A stretch of 64,000 nt of DNA from the NCBI RefSeq assembly GCF_904846285.1, contig NZ_CAJHAD010000012.1, forward strand, positions 1 to 64,000, in the 5' to 3' direction. The notes beneath the pieces were generated by a model. It ran no database searches and was not told where the DNA came from. It saw only the letters and a program-made list of their open reading frames with translations. Below, in pieces: positions 39,234 through 48,130 of this stretch (the stretch's first letter is position 1; each line of letters starts with the position of its first letter). The translations under genes were made by a program, and so were the position numbers. Source of the stretch: Psychrobacter immobilis (GTDB lineage: Bacteria > Pseudomonadota > Gammaproteobacteria > Pseudomonadales > Moraxellaceae).

Positions 39234-39242
39234 TGTTATACT
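39234..39242 (+). promoter_or_regulatory. Candidate hemN promoter (extended -10)
   Basis: TGTTATACT, followed directly by the 13-bp repeat block. No clear -35 box. Confidence 0.4.
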
Positions 39243-39253
39243 GCTTATCACCT

Positions 39254-39318
39254 ATTTAGCGTTACTACTTAGCGTTAATATTTAGCATCGATATTTAACA
39301 GGACCATTTAGCTTACTT
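39254..39318. repeat. Five-copy 13-bp imperfect tandem repeat in the hemN leader
   Basis: Units begin at 39254, 39267, 39280, 39293 and 39306, each exactly 13 bases apart. Four of the five read A(T/C)TTAGC at the start and the fourth reads ATTTAAC; the last six bases vary. Confidence 0.6.
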
Positions 39319-39480
39319 AATGAGCCATATAGCTTGTCTTAACGCAACTCAGAGCAACCTAATTTCTAGCAAAAATGTATTTAGAAAATCCCACTTAGCA
39401 AAGCAATTATCCGAATAAAAAAGCCATGCGCTCATCGCGTAAATAATGGCGATTTATACCGTCAAACCGAGGAATCTTGC

Positions 39481-41025
39481 ATGTCAGAACCATCCGATCT
39501 CAATAGCGCCCAAAACCCTTCTTCGCTTACCAACGAGCAGCCTACAACAGCACGCCCTGTAGTTGAGACGCCCAATCCATATGCCAGTACCCGTGGTAGC
39601 ATTACTAGTAAGCAGCTACCCGCATTCGACGAAGAGATTATTAATAAATACAATCGTTCAGGGCCACGCTATACCTCCTACCCGACCGCTTTAGAATTCT
39701 CACCGATGCCAGCAGGTCTTGAGACCAAAATTCTACAAGAGCGCGAAGCCCATGCACCTCTATCGCTCTATTTTCATATACCGTTTTGTCGCCACCTTTG
39801 CTATTACTGTGCTTGTAATAAAATTATTACCAAAAAAAATAGCGATGCCGGCGATTATCTAGAATATTTGATGGCGGAAATTAAGCACAAACGTAGCTTA
39901 TTAAAAACACCAGCAGACGGTAAAAAACCACTGGTCAAACAGCTACATTTTGGTGGTGGTACGCCAACCTTTCTACAAGATAATGAGTTGATACAACTTT
40001 GGGAATTTTTACAGACCCAGTTTGAATTTCTGCCAGAAGACCAAGGCGATTACTCTATTGAAATCGACCCGCGCGAGCTGGGCCACGAGACATTAACAGT
40101 ACTGCGCAACTTGGGTTTTAACCGCGTCAGTTTGGGCGTGCAAGACTTAGATGACAAAGTACAAATCGCGGTCAACCGCATAAATTCTGCCGAGCTCATT
40201 GAGAATGTGCTTTCTGAAGCGCGTAGATTGGGCTTCCATTCTACTAACGTTGATCTGATTTACGGCTTACCACATCAAACGCCAACGACCTTAGATAAAA
40301 CAGTACGCCGCATTATCGAGATGGCACCCGACCGCTTATCGGTCTTTAATTATGCCCATCTGCCTGAGCGCTTTAAATCTCAACGCCAAATCAAAGAGGC
40401 AGATTTACCGACACCAGCTGCCAAACTTACGATGCTCGGTAATACCATCAATACCTTGAGCGAAGCTGGTTATCAATATATTGGTATCGACCATTTTGCC
40501 AAACCTGATGATGAGCTTGCTATCGCCCAGCGCGAAGGTAAGTTGCATCGTAATTTTCAGGGTTATACCATCATGGGCGATTGCGATTTATTAGGCTTTG
40601 GGGTGTCGTCAATCAGCCAAATCTCTAATGCCAATAGCAGCTATATCCTACAAAATCATACGGATTTGCAGGTATATAAAGAAAATGTTGATGCGGCTCG
40701 CGATAATCCAACCATCATGCCCGCGGTCAATGTCATTAAGACCTCGATTAAAGATCGTCTGCGTGAATACGTGATTATGAATTTATTGTGTCACGACTAT
40801 ATCGATTTCAGAGACGTCAATCAGAAGTTCGGTATCGATGCCATTACCTACTTTATTGAGGAAATTCAGCAACTGGGTCAAATGCAAGACGACCGCCTGA
40901 TTGATATGGATGCTGCTGGTATTCGCGTCCTGCCAAAAGGTCGACTATTAGGTCGTAATGTCGCCATGGTGTTTGATGAGTATCTTGAGAAAAAACATAA
41001 AAATCGCTTTTCTAAAGTTATTTAA
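39481..41025 (+). CDS. hemN: Oxygen-independent coproporphyrinogen III oxidase
   Basis: Radical SAM enzyme that converts coproporphyrinogen III to protoporphyrinogen IX without oxygen in heme synthesis. The 4Fe-4S ligands are Cys103, Cys107 and Cys110 in CRHLCYYCAC, with Cys112 completing the HemN-type CX3CX2CXC pattern that sets it apart from HemW. The GGGTPTFL and NYAHLPERFK blocks are intact. At 514 residues it has about 38 extra, Ser/Pro/Thr-rich N-terminal residues before IINKYNRSGPRYTSYPTALEFS, the usual beginning. A terminator follows. Confidence 0.95.
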   Translation: MSEPSDLNSAQNPSSLTNEQPTTARPVVETPNPYASTRGSITSKQLPAFDEEIINKYNRSGPRYTSYPTALEFSPMPAGLETKILQEREAHAPLSLYFHIPFCRHLCYYCACNKIITKKNSDAGDYLEYLMAEIKHKRSLLKTPADGKKPLVKQLHFGGGTPTFLQDNELIQLWEFLQTQFEFLPEDQGDYSIEIDPRELGHETLTVLRNLGFNRVSLGVQDLDDKVQIAVNRINSAELIENVLSEARRLGFHSTNVDLIYGLPHQTPTTLDKTVRRIIEMAPDRLSVFNYAHLPERFKSQRQIKEADLPTPAAKLTMLGNTINTLSEAGYQYIGIDHFAKPDDELAIAQREGKLHRNFQGYTIMGDCDLLGFGVSSISQISNANSSYILQNHTDLQVYKENVDAARDNPTIMPAVNVIKTSIKDRLREYVIMNLLCHDYIDFRDVNQKFGIDAITYFIEEIQQLGQMQDDRLIDMDAAGIRVLPKGRLLGRNVAMVFDEYLEKKHKNRFSKVI

Positions 41026-41051
41026 AGTGTATTGATTAAGCCATAGAAAAT

Positions 41052-41082
41052 AAAAAAAGACCTCACGCGCGAGGTCTTTTTT
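41052..41082. terminator. Bidirectional terminator between hemN and the esterase gene
   Basis: GACCTC (41059-41064) pairs with GAGGTC (41071-41076), flanked by an A-tract and a T-tract. It serves hemN and probably the convergent minus-strand gene. Confidence 0.9.
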
Positions 41083-41142
41083 ATGGTTTGCAATCAATGG
41101 GACTTTTTTATAGTAAATGAATTTATGTTAAATCAGGCCGCT

Positions 41143-42519
41143 TTACTCTGTCGGCATCACAATATATAGTCGATTGGCATCTATTATCGTTTTTTCTTTA
41201 TCGAGATATTTTTGTTCAACGCTACTTTTTGGATTGATTATATCTGTATCTGTCATCGCAAAATCATCATCGTTGAGCAAACCTAATGAGCCATCTTGCC
41301 GTAGCCACAAGCCTTCAAGTTTATCATGCGGATACTCTAAGCTCGCTAAGACATCGACGACCAAGGTTTTTTTAACGGGCGTGATGTTTATGTTTTCAAG
41401 CATTTGCCAGTTTTCTTCGTCAGTGGCAATCAACTGCTCAAGTGTTTGGCTATTAGTGGTCAAACCAAGCGTATCGTCCTGTTTAACACTTTCATCATTT
41501 AAAATAGTTTCAATATCTGTTGCTTGCGCGATATCTACTTTATAAATGAGTTTTTGTGCCGATTCATCTTGTAGCGGAAACTTACGATCATGTTCTATCA
41601 AATAAAACTTATGGTCACTAAGCGCCACGATGCCAGAAGTGACGTGCTGTGAATTATCCAATCGATATAAATACTGCGCTATTTGCCCCGAAAATAAATT
41701 AATCGTGACCATACGTACCAAACTAGAGATACGCCCTGACTTATCGGGATTGTCCATGGATGACTCCATGATACCGACCAGCGTGCTTTGGTCGGGCGTA
41801 ATCGTTAACGCCTCCATACCGCGATTGGCACGGCGTTTGGTAAACTCTGTCGGTAACAAAAGTGTCTTACCATCAACCATCACATTATTACGCTCATCAC
41901 TGGCAAAAGCATTGATACGCCCAATTTCTAACCCATTGGCATCATAATGCACAAGGTGCGGACCATATTCATCACTGATCCAAAAACTGCCATCTTTGAG
42001 CGCTGCCAACCCTTCAGGATCCAAACCATTAATATCGGTTTTGATAGGATTGTTCACTGCATCAAAAGGCAGGCTTGGATTGACCGTCATCGGCTGACCA
42101 TTAACATCATAAGGTACTTCATTAGTGCCGCCAAAAGCCTTTGGGTTTGGTAAGCCGGAGATAGGATTGCCACTGCTATCTTTTAGAATTATTTCTTTTA
42201 CTTTGATAATTTTGCCATCAGCTTGTAATTCAAACAGTCCAATAGATGGCGTATAGTTTGGTACGAGAAACTGCTTACCTTTACCATCAATCCCGTCAAA
42301 GTCGGCATTAGGACCACGATCGGTAAGGGCATAAAATTGATTAGCATTGGTTGGATGTGCCGCAGCATCTGAACCGTAGCCACCACCACGAATTTCTAAC
42401 CTGCGCTCAGGATAAGCGGCATTGATATGCGTCGCATCAAGCACGGTATAAGGTAAGGGGCTACCTTGAGGAAATTCATTCATAGCAATAATTGCAGCAT
42501 TTATATCTTGCGTGGTCAT
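41143..42519 (-). CDS. Phytase-like esterase family protein
   Basis: About 458 residues of the esterase-like phytase family (beta-propeller type). Family signatures visible are LEIRGGGYGSDAAAHP, FYALTDRGPNADFDG, DPEGLAALKDGSFWISDEYGPH and NRGMEALTITPD. Most relatives are exported, but this one has no signal peptide, so it may be cytosolic. The start at 42519 (MTTQDINA) is chosen because GAGGAAA lies six to seven bases upstream; the ATG at 42534 overlaps that site. The substrate is unknown; phosphate-ester or calcium binding is only inferred from the family name. Confidence 0.8.
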   Translation of the reverse strand: MTTQDINAAIIAMNEFPQGSPLPYTVLDATHINAAYPERRLEIRGGGYGSDAAAHPTNANQFYALTDRGPNADFDGIDGKGKQFLVPNYTPSIGLFELQADGKIIKVKEIILKDSSGNPISGLPNPKAFGGTNEVPYDVNGQPMTVNPSLPFDAVNNPIKTDINGLDPEGLAALKDGSFWISDEYGPHLVHYDANGLEIGRINAFASDERNNVMVDGKTLLLPTEFTKRRANRGMEALTITPDQSTLVGIMESSMDNPDKSGRISSLVRMVTINLFSGQIAQYLYRLDNSQHVTSGIVALSDHKFYLIEHDRKFPLQDESAQKLIYKVDIAQATDIETILNDESVKQDDTLGLTTNSQTLEQLIATDEENWQMLENINITPVKKTLVVDVLASLEYPHDKLEGLWLRQDGSLGLLNDDDFAMTDTDIINPKSSVEQKYLDKEKTIIDANRLYIVMPTE

Positions 42520-42630
42520 TATTATTTTCCTCATTTATTTATTTATTTTGATAGGCGTATTTTTATTATTAAATAAAAAAAATATCGCAGGCTAAAAAAC
42601 TACTGAGATGATTATGTATAAATTAAAGTT

Positions 42631-42671
42631 AAAAAAATAGTCAGCACGTAAAACGCTCACTGACTATTTTT
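42631..42671. terminator. Terminator between qmcA and the esterase gene
   Basis: Perfect 12-bp stem AAAAATAGTCAG (42633-42644) with its complement (42660-42671) and a 15-base loop, with T-runs on both strands. On the minus strand it ends the nfeD-qmcA transcript. Confidence 0.85.
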
Positions 42672-42705
42672 ATAACAGATTTAAATACGCTTAAAACATG
42701 CTTAG

Positions 42706-43566
42706 TTAAACTTTAAGCTTATCACCTACCATGCCTTTGATTGTACTTAGAATGTCAGCGGGTAGTACCACCATTTTCGCGTTATCGGACTCCGCCAACT
42801 GGCGAATCGATTTGATATATTGCTCACCCAATAAGTAGACGATTGGCATCTCTTCCGTGCCCATTGCCGCTGTAATCAGACGAATAGACTCCTCTGAACC
42901 TTTCGCCAACACCACTTGCGCTTCAGCATCACGGCGTGACGCTTCTAAGCGACCATCGGCTTCTAAGATAGCGGCTTGCTTTTGCCCATCAGCACGGGTG
43001 ACGGTGGCACGGCGTAGACGCTCTGCTGCTGCCTGCTCTTCCATCGACGCTTGCATGGTCTGCGAAGGGTTAATATCTTGGATTTCTACCGTTTTTAGGG
43101 TAATCCCCCAATCAGCGATATCCTCTGAGATGGCATATTTCAATTTGGTTTTGATTTCATCACGGCTCGACAAAGCGCTGTCTAAATCCATCTCACCAAT
43201 GATTGAACGCAAAGATGTCTGTACCAAATTTCGAATACCGTACTCATAATCTTCGATACCATAAACCGCTTTATCAGGACGGACGATATTAATATAAGCA
43301 ACGGCGTTGGCGATAATCACCACGTTGTCTCGCGTAATAACTTCTTGCGAGGGAATATCAAGCACGATATCTTTAGTCGTGACTTTATAAGCCACATTGT
43401 CGACATAAGGGATGATAAGGTTTAATCCAGGCTCTAGGGTTTGGCTATATTTACCGAGTCTCTGAACCACCCATTTATAGCCTTGTGGGACAATCCGTAC
43501 GCCTTTAAATACTGTAAGTACGACCAGTATAACTAGAACCATCATAACAATACTAAAACTTCCCAT
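42706..43566 (-). CDS. qmcA: SPFH/Band 7 protein, QmcA/stomatin-like
   Basis: 286 residues: one N-terminal membrane helix (about 4-22), then the SPFH domain (VRIVPQGYKWVVQRLGKYSQTLEPGLNLIIPYVD onwards) and a charged coiled coil (about 170-230) ending in LLGEQYIKSIRQLA. Such proteins form large ring assemblies that organise membrane microdomains and regulate membrane proteases such as FtsH. It is encoded 15 bases after nfeD, its usual partner. Confidence 0.92.
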   Translation of the reverse strand: MGSFSIVMMVLVILVVLTVFKGVRIVPQGYKWVVQRLGKYSQTLEPGLNLIIPYVDNVAYKVTTKDIVLDIPSQEVITRDNVVIIANAVAYINIVRPDKAVYGIEDYEYGIRNLVQTSLRSIIGEMDLDSALSSRDEIKTKLKYAISEDIADWGITLKTVEIQDINPSQTMQASMEEQAAAERLRRATVTRADGQKQAAILEADGRLEASRRDAEAQVVLAKGSEESIRLITAAMGTEEMPIVYLLGEQYIKSIRQLAESDNAKMVVLPADILSTIKGMVGDKLKV

Positions 43567-43581
43567 ATTCCACCCCTATTA

Positions 43582-44076
43582 TTATATTTGACTGTTTTTA
43601 TTCATCATTGCTTGTGACGTCATCGTACTGACAATCAGCTCATTGCCCACGATATCTGTTACCATCACTCTATCACCGACTGCCACTTGCTCTCCGCGCG
43701 TACGGCACATCCATTCGGCGGCACCAACAATAGGCACACTAAAGCGCACCATACCTGCTCTATCTGGCTGTGGTGCTAAGATAATCATACCGGTCTCACC
43801 GATAATCACACTACCTCCCAATCCTGCTTTAGTACGATCAACAGAAAGTGGCTTGATAAATTTGAACCATGCCAATAAAAATATAGCTGAAAGTATCAAC
43901 CAAATAATGATTTGTACGGATACAGAGATAGGTATCAACCATGAGAGGGCGGCAATAATAATAGCCGCGGCCCCAAACCAAAGGCTGGCAAACGTCGGCA
44001 CAAACATCTCGACGATTAGCAACAAAAAGCCTAATACCAGCCAGTGCCAAGGTTCAAGCATCCAAAGCATCTCCAT
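43582..44076 (-). CDS. nfeD: NfeD family membrane protein
   Basis: About 164 residues: a cluster of hydrophobic helices (about 6-75; LVLGFLLLIVEMFVPTFASLWFG is typical) followed by an OB-fold domain (VGETGMIILAPQPDRAGMVRF and later GDRVMVTDIVGNELIV). It is the short NfeD1b type lacking the protease domain and pairs with the stomatin-like protein downstream. The start at 44076 is chosen by homology of the MEMLWMLEPWHW beginning; the in-frame ATG at 44136 would add an unlikely polar leader. Confidence 0.87.
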   Translation of the reverse strand: MEMLWMLEPWHWLVLGFLLLIVEMFVPTFASLWFGAAAIIIAALSWLIPISVSVQIIIWLILSAIFLLAWFKFIKPLSVDRTKAGLGGSVIIGETGMIILAPQPDRAGMVRFSVPIVGAAEWMCRTRGEQVAVGDRVMVTDIVGNELIVSTMTSQAMMNKNSQI

Positions 44077-44161
44077 TATTGTTATATTCCCTATTCTTGC
44101 CAAACTAGCTTTCAATGTAGCACATTTTGTTATCAAACAACGCCTTAAAAGTTATACGCAT

Positions 44162-44192
44162 AAAAAAACGGCCACCGAAGTGATCGTTTTAT
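44162..44192 (-). terminator. Terminator after the first OMP gene
   Basis: Hairpin with arms AAAACG..CAC and GTG..CGTTTT around a CGAA loop, T-run on the minus strand, 54 bases past the stop of the gene at 44246. It is nearly identical to the one at 44949-44980. Confidence 0.75.
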
Positions 44193-44245
44193 TTATTCAA
44201 CTGATTTAACTTTGCAAATAGTAAAGCTAAAAACCTAGACTTATA

Positions 44246-44794
44246 CTAGAATTTGTAATGTGCACCAACAGTTAATAGCGCAATATCTTCAGCAACATAA
44301 TCATATTCAGCTTCAATGCTCATGTTAGGATTAAAGTTATAACCTAGACCGATACCACCAGCAAGACCGCTATCGCTATCACTATCGCTAATAGAGCCTC
44401 CTAAAACGTTGCTTGCAGAAACATCAAGCTCAGCTTTAGCAAACCCTATTTTACCTTTGGCATATAGACCGGTATTAGGGAATTGATAACGGTAAGTACC
44501 GTAGGCGCCATAAGTTTTAAGATTATATTCAGCATTAACGCCTATAACACCCGTATCAACATCAGTGTCACTAGAGCCTACATACTCAATTTCAGCACCA
44601 AAGTTAGGATCAAAGTTATAACCCGCATAGATACCGTAAGCAGTAGGATCATCTAGACCATCAGTATCTACCAGAAACTTACCAGCTTTAACACCAACAT
44701 AAGGCTGACCTGCATAATTAACTGCTGCTTGTGCACTTACAGTCAGTAAAGAACCAACTACTAGTGCGCTCAAAGCTTTTTGTAAAGTATTCAT
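44246..44794 (-). CDS. Outer-membrane beta-barrel protein (OmpW/Opa-like size), copy 1
   Basis: 182 residues with a Sec signal (cleavage near AQA-AVN) and alternating hydrophobic/polar strands, ending in KF, the C-terminal aromatic typical of outer-membrane barrels. Recognisable segments: QPYVGVKAGKF, YGIYAGYNFDPNFGAEIEY, TYRYQFPNTGLYAKGK and GGIGLGYNFNPNMSIEAEY. It is probably an eight-stranded barrel of the OmpA-like type. Function is unknown: adhesion, small-solute passage or stabilisation. It is a tandem paralogue of the gene at 45054, with loop regions (around SDSDSDSG) that differ most. Confidence 0.82.
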   Translation of the reverse strand: MNTLQKALSALVVGSLLTVSAQAAVNYAGQPYVGVKAGKFLVDTDGLDDPTAYGIYAGYNFDPNFGAEIEYVGSSDTDVDTGVIGVNAEYNLKTYGAYGTYRYQFPNTGLYAKGKIGFAKAELDVSASNVLGGSISDSDSDSGLAGGIGLGYNFNPNMSIEAEYDYVAEDIALLTVGAHYKF

Positions 44795-44948
44795 ATATTT
44801 CCCCGTTAAATAAAACTAAAATCCAATTTGGATGAATATTATAAACCATACAAATTAGTTCAACTATTGTTGGACGCGAAATATTAACAGAATAACTTTC
44901 GTAATACTTATTTTTTAATGACGCTTAAATCACTTTTTCTTTTGCCAT

Positions 44949-44980
44949 AAAAAAACGACCACCGACGTGATCGTTTTTTA
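44949..44980 (-). terminator. Terminator after the second OMP gene
   Basis: Hairpin AAAACGACCAC / GTGATCGTTTT with a CGAC loop and a T-run on the minus strand, 74 bases past the stop of the gene at 45054. Together with 44162-44192 it shows that gene and terminator were duplicated as a unit. Confidence 0.8.
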
Positions 44981-45053
44981 TTTTAATTAGTATCTAAGTC
45001 TTTAGTGACTAAGTTTCTACTAATTATAGAACTTAAACTTAAATTTCAATTAA

Positions 45054-45596
45054 TTAGAATTTAAGTTGTGCACCAACGGTCATAAGGTCAGCATCACTAC
45101 CTAATTTGTCATATTCAGCTTCAACGCTGAAGTTAGGGTTTACTGAATATCCAAGACCTATACCACCAGCTAGACTAGTATCACTCTGAGAGATTGACTT
45201 TCTCTCAGCATCTTTAACTAGATAGTTACCTTCAATTTCAGTTTTCGCCACACCTAACTTACCTTTGGCATATAGACCAGTGTTAGGGAACTGATAGCGA
45301 TAAGTACCGTATGCGCCATAAGATTTAGCGTCGATGTCACCGTTATAGTAATCAGCGTCATCTGAACCTACGTATTCAGCTTCGATACCGAAGTTAGGAT
45401 CAAAGTTGTAACCACCGTATACGCCATAAGCAGTTGGCTTATCAGCACCGTCTACGTCTAAGTCAAACTGGCCAACTTTTACGCCGACGTATGGTTGTCC
45501 AGTATAGCCGTTACCATAAGATACGGCTGCTTGTGCACCCATGCTTAGTAAAGAACCAGCTGCTAGTGCAAGTAGTGTTTTTTGTAGTGTTTTCAT
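45054..45596 (-). CDS. Outer-membrane beta-barrel protein, copy 2
   Basis: 180 residues: signal peptide (MKTLQKTLLALAAGSLLSMGAQA), barrel strands such as QPYVGVKVGQFDLDVDG, YGVYGGYNFDPNFGIEAEY and YRYQFPNTGLYAKGKLG, and a terminal KF. AAGGAG lies six to seven bases before the ATG at 45596, which makes it a better start than an in-frame ATG 30 bases upstream. It is the upstream member of the tandem pair and has the better promoter (45680-45706), with an inverted repeat in the spacer. Confidence 0.82.
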   Translation of the reverse strand: MKTLQKTLLALAAGSLLSMGAQAAVSYGNGYTGQPYVGVKVGQFDLDVDGADKPTAYGVYGGYNFDPNFGIEAEYVGSDDADYYNGDIDAKSYGAYGTYRYQFPNTGLYAKGKLGVAKTEIEGNYLVKDAERKSISQSDTSLAGGIGLGYSVNPNFSVEAEYDKLGSDADLMTVGAQLKF

Positions 45597-45679
45597 GTGT
45601 AGCTCCTTAAAAATTAATTGGTACAAACAAGTTATTTATTTATGTGGGCTTTTCGCCATATCGCCTTGTTTGCTAACGA

Positions 45680-45706
45680 TGTATACATAGTAACAAACTA
45701 TGTCAA
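45680..45706 (-). promoter_or_regulatory. Promoter with operator-like inverted repeat for the OMP gene at 45054
   Basis: On the minus strand TTGACA (45701-45706) and TATACA (45680-45685) are 15 bases apart. Between and overlapping them lies a perfect inverted repeat CATAGT-AACAA-ACTATG (45686-45702). A repressor bound there would block RNA polymerase. The short spacer suggests a weak or activator-assisted promoter. Confidence 0.55.
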
Positions 45707-45855
45707 AAACTCTGTCAGTGTTTAATGGTAAGAAAGTTAACTTTTGCAAGTGTTTGTCAGCCTTCGGGTTACAAAGGGCACTATATGAAATCTTTTGTTA
45801 CAACCACCGGTTTTGAGTAATACTTCCTACTCATTAGCTTTAACAGACTTTGTAA

Positions 45856-45893
45856 AATAAAAGAACGCATCTCGAAAGATGCGTTCTTTATTA
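45856..45893 (-). terminator. Terminator after dnaK
   Basis: Perfect 13-bp stem (45860-45872 with 45877-45889), CGAA loop, T-rich tail on the minus strand. Confidence 0.88.
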
Positions 45894-45934
45894 TAAAATC
45901 AACTATCAAATAAACATTGATTTAAGCAATCATA

Positions 45935-47878
45935 TTACTTTTTATCTTCGTCAACTTCAGTGAACTCAGCATCAACCACATCGTCGTCTGCTTGATTGCT
46001 TTCGCTTGCATTATCCGCACCTTGTTGGAACTGGTTTGGATCCATACCTTCAGCGCTAGCGCCTGCATCCGCATAAATCTTCTGGCTAACTGGCAAGAAG
46101 GCATTGTCTAATGCTTCAAGCTTGGCTTTGATGTCGTCGTGGTCGTCTTCTTTAGCAGCTGCTTCAAGCTCAGAGATAGCCGTCTCTACTGATGATTTTT
46201 CATCGTCAGATACTTTATCTGCGGCTTCTTTTAACGCTTTTTGTACCGCATGGATACGACCATCTGCTTCGTTACGCACTTGCGCAAGGTTAGCAAACTT
46301 TTCATCTTCAGCGGCATTGGCCTCAGCATCACGTACCATTTGTTCAACTTCTTCGTCCGACAAACCAGAATCCGCTTTAATCTGGATACTTTGTGCTTTA
46401 CCTGTACCTTTGTCAGTCGCTGAAATATTCATGATACCGTCAGCGTTGATGTCAAAGGTAACTTCGATTTGTGGCAGACCACGTGGTGCTGGTGGAATAT
46501 CCGTCAAATCAAAACGACCAAGCTGTTTATTTTGGTTAGCGATTTTACGCTCACCTTGATAAACCTGAATCGTTACGGCTGGCTGGTTGTCTTCTGCCGT
46601 TGAGAATACCTGTGATTTCTTGGTAGGAATCATGGTGTTTTTCTCAATAACTGGCGTCATAACACCACCCATTGTTTCGATACCTAGCGTCAATGGCGTC
46701 ACATCAAGCAATAGCACGTCGGTTTTGTCACCAGATAATACTGCACCTTGAATCGCAGCACCAGCGGCAACCGCTTCATCAGGGTTGACATCTTTACGTG
46801 GCTCTTGACCAAAGAACTCTTGTACTTTTTGCTGTACTAGAGGCATACGAGTCTGACCACCAACTAAAATGACATCATCGATATCGCCGATTTTTAGACC
46901 AGCATCTTCGAGAGCAATCTTACAAGGACCCATTGTACGTTGTACTAACTCTTCGGTTAAGCTTTCAAGTTTTGAGCGACTAATAGTCACTACTAAATGC
47001 TTAGGACCACTGCTATCAGCAGTAATATACGGCAAGTTTACTTCAGTGCTTTGGGCGCTTGATAGCTCAATTTTTGCTTTCTCTGCAGCTTCTTTTAGAC
47101 GCTGCATCGCAAGAGAGTCACCTTTTAAGTTAACGTCTTGGTCTTTTTTGAATTCGCTTACTAAAAAGTCAATCAACGCTGAGTCAAAATCTTCACCACC
47201 AAGGAATGTATCACCATTGGTCGCAAGTACTTCAAACTGCTGCTCGCCATCAACGTCAGCGATTTCGATGATTGATACGTCAAAAGTACCACCACCCAGG
47301 TCATAAACAGCAACAGTGCTATCGCCTTGCTTTTTATCCATACCATAAGCAAGTGCTGCAGCGGTTGGCTCGTTAATAATACGTTTTACATCAAGACCGG
47401 CAATTTTACCCGCATCTTTCGTTGCTTGACGCTGTGAGTCATTAAAGTAAGCAGGTACGGTTACGACTGCTTCAGTCACCGCTTCACCAAGATAGTCTTC
47501 TGCTGTTTTTTTCATTTTTTTCAAGATTTCAGCAGAAACTTGTGGTGGCGCTAATTTCTTACCGTTGATTTCTACCCATGCATCACCGTTATCGGCTTTG
47601 GCGATTTTATAAGGCACCATGCCGATGTCTTTTTGTACGACTTTGTCATCAAAACGACGACCAATCAAACGTTTAATAGCAAATAGCGTGTTGTTTGGGT
47701 TGGTTACCGCTTGACGCTTCGCTGACTGACCAACAAGGATCTCGTCATCTTTATAAGCGACAATCGATGGCGTGGTACGAGTACCTTCAGCGTTTTCGAT
47801 GATTTTAACTTTGTCACCTTCCATCACTGCCACACATGAGTTCGTTGTACCTAAATCAATACCAATTACTTTACCCAT
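45935..47878 (-). CDS. dnaK: Chaperone protein DnaK (Hsp70)
   Basis: 647-residue ATP-dependent chaperone that acts with DnaJ and GrpE. Signatures: [46 protein letters not shown] and [14 protein letters not shown], then the substrate domain ([18 protein letters not shown]) and the acidic tail ending in [15 protein letters not shown] lies nine bases before the ATG. grpE is upstream on the same strand with a 252-base gap containing a heat-shock-type promoter. dnaJ is not in the window. Confidence 0.98.
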   Translation of the reverse strand: MGKVIGIDLGTTNSCVAVMEGDKVKIIENAEGTRTTPSIVAYKDDEILVGQSAKRQAVTNPNNTLFAIKRLIGRRFDDKVVQKDIGMVPYKIAKADNGDAWVEINGKKLAPPQVSAEILKKMKKTAEDYLGEAVTEAVVTVPAYFNDSQRQATKDAGKIAGLDVKRIINEPTAAALAYGMDKKQGDSTVAVYDLGGGTFDVSIIEIADVDGEQQFEVLATNGDTFLGGEDFDSALIDFLVSEFKKDQDVNLKGDSLAMQRLKEAAEKAKIELSSAQSTEVNLPYITADSSGPKHLVVTISRSKLESLTEELVQRTMGPCKIALEDAGLKIGDIDDVILVGGQTRMPLVQQKVQEFFGQEPRKDVNPDEAVAAGAAIQGAVLSGDKTDVLLLDVTPLTLGIETMGGVMTPVIEKNTMIPTKKSQVFSTAEDNQPAVTIQVYQGERKIANQNKQLGRFDLTDIPPAPRGLPQIEVTFDINADGIMNISATDKGTGKAQSIQIKADSGLSDEEVEQMVRDAEANAAEDEKFANLAQVRNEADGRIHAVQKALKEAADKVSDDEKSSVETAISELEAAAKEDDHDDIKAKLEALDNAFLPVSQKIYADAGASAEGMDPNQFQQGADNASESNQADDDVVDAEFTEVDEDKK

Positions 47879-47976
47879 AATTAATTACTCCTAATGTATT
47901 TTTAAATAAAAATATCTATATCATCAGACCCTAGACTATGAAAACTATCGACATCTAGTCGGTCACTTGTTGCTTT

Positions 47977-48005
47977 ATATCGGTTTGAGGCTTCGTTTTT
48001 TCAAG
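47977..48005 (-). promoter_or_regulatory. Probable sigma32 (heat-shock) promoter of dnaK
   Basis: On the minus strand CTTGAAA (47999-48005) matches the sigma32 -35 consensus exactly. After a 14-base spacer comes ACCGATAT (47977-47984), a reasonable match to CCCCATNT. Transcription would start about 92 bases before the dnaK ATG. Confidence 0.65.
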
Positions 48006-48130
48006 TCAATCCACAGCTAAATATTGCCTTTTGTGTGATTTTTTGTGTAAAACCTTATTAATAACAAGGTTTAGCACAGTTAAAGACTTATTTTTTAAAT
48101 ACTAACCTCGTCAATTTTAGACTTTGAATA

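Larger units (their letters stand above)
39102..39480. other. Acylase-hemN intergenic region
   Basis: 379 bases without a gene: the acylase terminator, an extended -10 TGTTATACT (39234-39242), and a five-copy 13-bp imperfect repeat (39254-39318). I found no FNR-type TTGAT-N4-ATCAA site. Confidence 0.5.
45597..45934. other. Region between the OMP gene and dnaK
   Basis: 338 bases with no gene: the promoter and operator of the OMP gene (45680-45706) and the dnaK terminator (45856-45893). The remainder shows nothing recognisable. Confidence 0.55.

Noticed and set aside
39163-39480. FNR/ANR box for hemN
   Set aside because: No TTGAT-N4-ATCAA or close variant was found upstream of the gene.
46104-47306. 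Plus-strand frames opposite dnaK
   Set aside because: Antisense shadows of a highly conserved gene with no ribosome sites.
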